Positions 62,987-64,000 of a stretch of DNA of 64,000 nt are shown in pieces. The stretch is from assembly GCF_000987955.1 (NCBI RefSeq), contig NZ_LAZU01000017.1, positions 92,612-156,611 of the forward strand, read 5' to 3'. The notes beneath the pieces were generated by a model, which saw nothing but the letters and a program-made list of their open reading frames with translations, was not told the DNA's origin and did not search any database. The translations under genes were made by a program, and so were the position numbers. Every line of letters starts with the position of its first letter. Positions within the stretch are counted from its first letter, which is position 1. Source of the DNA: Paenibacillus sp. DMB20 (lineage in GTDB: Bacteria; Bacillota; Bacilli; Paenibacillales; Paenibacillaceae).

Positions 62987-63565
62987 ATGAAATCATCATC
63001 CATCCGCAGGTTTACGACTCAGGATATCGTCCTGATGGCAATGCTCGCCGCGGTGAACGCGGTTCTGACCGTATACCTGGGTCCGGTGAACAAGCTGCTT
63101 ACGGGCTTGGGCGGTCCCGTCGCCACTTCCGTGACTACAGGGCTGTATATCGTTTACGGTCTTCTTGCTTATTACATTATCCGCAAGCCGGGAACGGCCG
63201 CCATTACTTACGGGATCGGCGGAACGATTCAGGCGCTGACCGGACCGGTTTACGGGATCGCCGCTTGTTTCGTCGCCGCTGCTTGTTATATGGCGGTAGC
63301 CGAGGCGCTGTTCGCCCTGTTCCGTTATAAGCGGTGGGGAAACGGAGTCATGATGCTGGTCGGGGGAGCCATGGTTCCGCTATGGTTTGTGTTCGCGGCC
63401 AATATGTTCGGATACACGGCATGGCCGACCGGCGTGCTCGCCGCTGCGCTCGTTGTCCGGATTTTGAGCGGCATTATTCTGTGCGGCCTGCTGACCAAGC
63501 TGCTGGGCGACGCTTTGGAGCGTACCGGTTTGCTGCGCAGGTTTGCCGTCGGAGCGAAAGGTTAG
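62987..63565 (+). CDS. ykoE: ECF transporter S component, YkoE-like
   Basis: 192 residues, about five to six TM helices. 'TTQDIVLMAMLAAVNAVLTV', 'GLLAYYIIRKPGTAAITYGI' and 'AEALFALFRYKRWGNGVMML' match the YkoE pattern, the S unit of the thiamine/HMP ECF transporter YkoEDC. GGAAAGAGAGG precedes the ATG. The expected thiamine riboswitch is absent, and the upstream palindrome looks like a BirA site, so the vitamin is uncertain. Confidence 0.82.
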   Translation: MKSSSIRRFTTQDIVLMAMLAAVNAVLTVYLGPVNKLLTGLGGPVATSVTTGLYIVYGLLAYYIIRKPGTAAITYGIGGTIQALTGPVYGIAACFVAAACYMAVAEALFALFRYKRWGNGVMMLVGGAMVPLWFVFAANMFGYTAWPTGVLAAALVVRILSGIILCGLLTKLLGDALERTGLLRRFAVGAKG

Positions 63566-63571
63566 CCGGCG

Positions 63572-64000
63572 ATGACGGAAGCAGCCGCAGTCGTATGCGA
63601 ACAGCTTACATACTGCTATGAGGGAGAAGAGCGCCCTGCCCTGAAAGGCGTCAGCCTCACGATTCCGGAGGGCCAACGGATTGCCGTTCTCGGCGTCAGC
63701 GGGAGCGGCAAATCAACGCTGTGCCAGCTCCTGAACGGTCATCTTCCCCGCAGCGGCGGCGGAAGGCGGGAGGGCCCGCTGCTTTTGGCCGGCATGGATC
63801 CGGCAGAAGCGCCGCTGGCCGAAGTGACGGCTTGCGCCGGTGTCCTGTTTCAAGACCCGGATGCGCAGCTGGTCCGGGGCACGGTTGAGGATGAGGCCGC
63901 TTTCGGGCCCGAAAACATGTGCGTGCCGCCGGCGGAAATCGAACGGCGGGTTGCCGCCTCGCTGGCGGCCGTCGGTCTTTCCGGCCGCCGGCACGATCCC
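63572..64000 (+). CDS. ECF transporter ATPase (YkoD/EcfA-like), partial
   Basis: The first 143 codons are present and the gene runs off the right edge. Walker A 'LGVSGSGKSTLCQL' and Q-loop 'GVLFQDPDAQLVRGTVEDE' are typical of ECF ATPases. ATG is six bases after the S-component stop. YkoD proteins are often double-length ATPases; this cannot be judged here. Confidence 0.88.
   Translation, partial: MTEAAAVVCEQLTYCYEGEERPALKGVSLTIPEGQRIAVLGVSGSGKSTLCQLLNGHLPRSGGGRREGPLLLAGMDPAEAPLAEVTACAGVLFQDPDAQLVRGTVEDEAAFGPENMCVPPAEIERRVAASLAAVGLSGRRHDP

Overview
The window looks like a chromosomal segment of a Paenibacillus-type, endospore-forming member of the Bacillota. The reasons are the two YesM/YesN-style regulators, CUT1 sugar importers without their own ATPase, an S-layer-anchored protein, a CotF-like coat protein, a BceRS-BceAB module and strong AGGAGG ribosome binding sites in moderately GC-rich DNA. 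No rRNA, tRNA, CRISPR array or prophage is visible.

Positions 1-8.8 kb hold a first carbohydrate locus: the end of a YesN-like regulator, an ABC importer (two permeases, one frameshifted, and a lipoprotein), a GH95 fucosidase-type enzyme and a GH35 beta-galactosidase. At 9.0-11.9 kb is a surface protein with seven propeller-like repeats and three SLH domains. Its terminator is followed directly by a compact ORF-less group IIC intron (11948-12343). Positions 12.3-27.4 kb form a second locus for unsaturated uronate-containing oligosaccharides: kduI, a DeoR-type regulator and kduD on the minus strand, then on the plus strand an importer, YesM/YesN, a DUF2264 protein, a GH88 unsaturated glucuronyl hydrolase, an unrecognised enzyme-like protein and KDPG aldolase. 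Import, removal of the 4,5-unsaturated uronate, KduI and KduD give KDG; a KDG kinase is not in the window; KdgA then cleaves KDPG. Matching GTTCAT arrays in two promoters suggest the DeoR protein controls both halves.

Positions 27.6-45.7 kb are mixed: AGCS symporter, nucleotidyltransferase-like protein, a broken VOC protein, spore coat protein, methyltransferase, malic enzyme, two small unknowns, a chemoreceptor paired with a PheC-like binding protein, a self-regulated TetR/ABC efflux operon with a perfect palindromic operator, a ROK kinase with two Gfo/Idh/MocA oxidoreductases, and peptidase T.

Positions 45.8-54.5 kb are one minus-strand block with a common theme: UppP, a DedA protein, BceB, BceA, BceS, BceR and a second two-component system, all plausible actors in undecaprenyl-phosphate recycling and peptide-antibiotic defence. 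Positions 54.7-64 kb hold pirin, an NlpC/P60 hydrolase, YwbE, an ArsB/NhaD-type transporter, a Gln-rich protein, free methionine sulfoxide reductase, an alpha/beta hydrolase, a GNAT enzyme and an ECF transporter (T, YkoE-like S, partial ATPase) with a BirA-like palindrome in front of the S gene.

Six genes are each broken by what looks like loss of one base from a short homopolymer. This is dense enough that sequencing error should be excluded before calling them pseudogenes.
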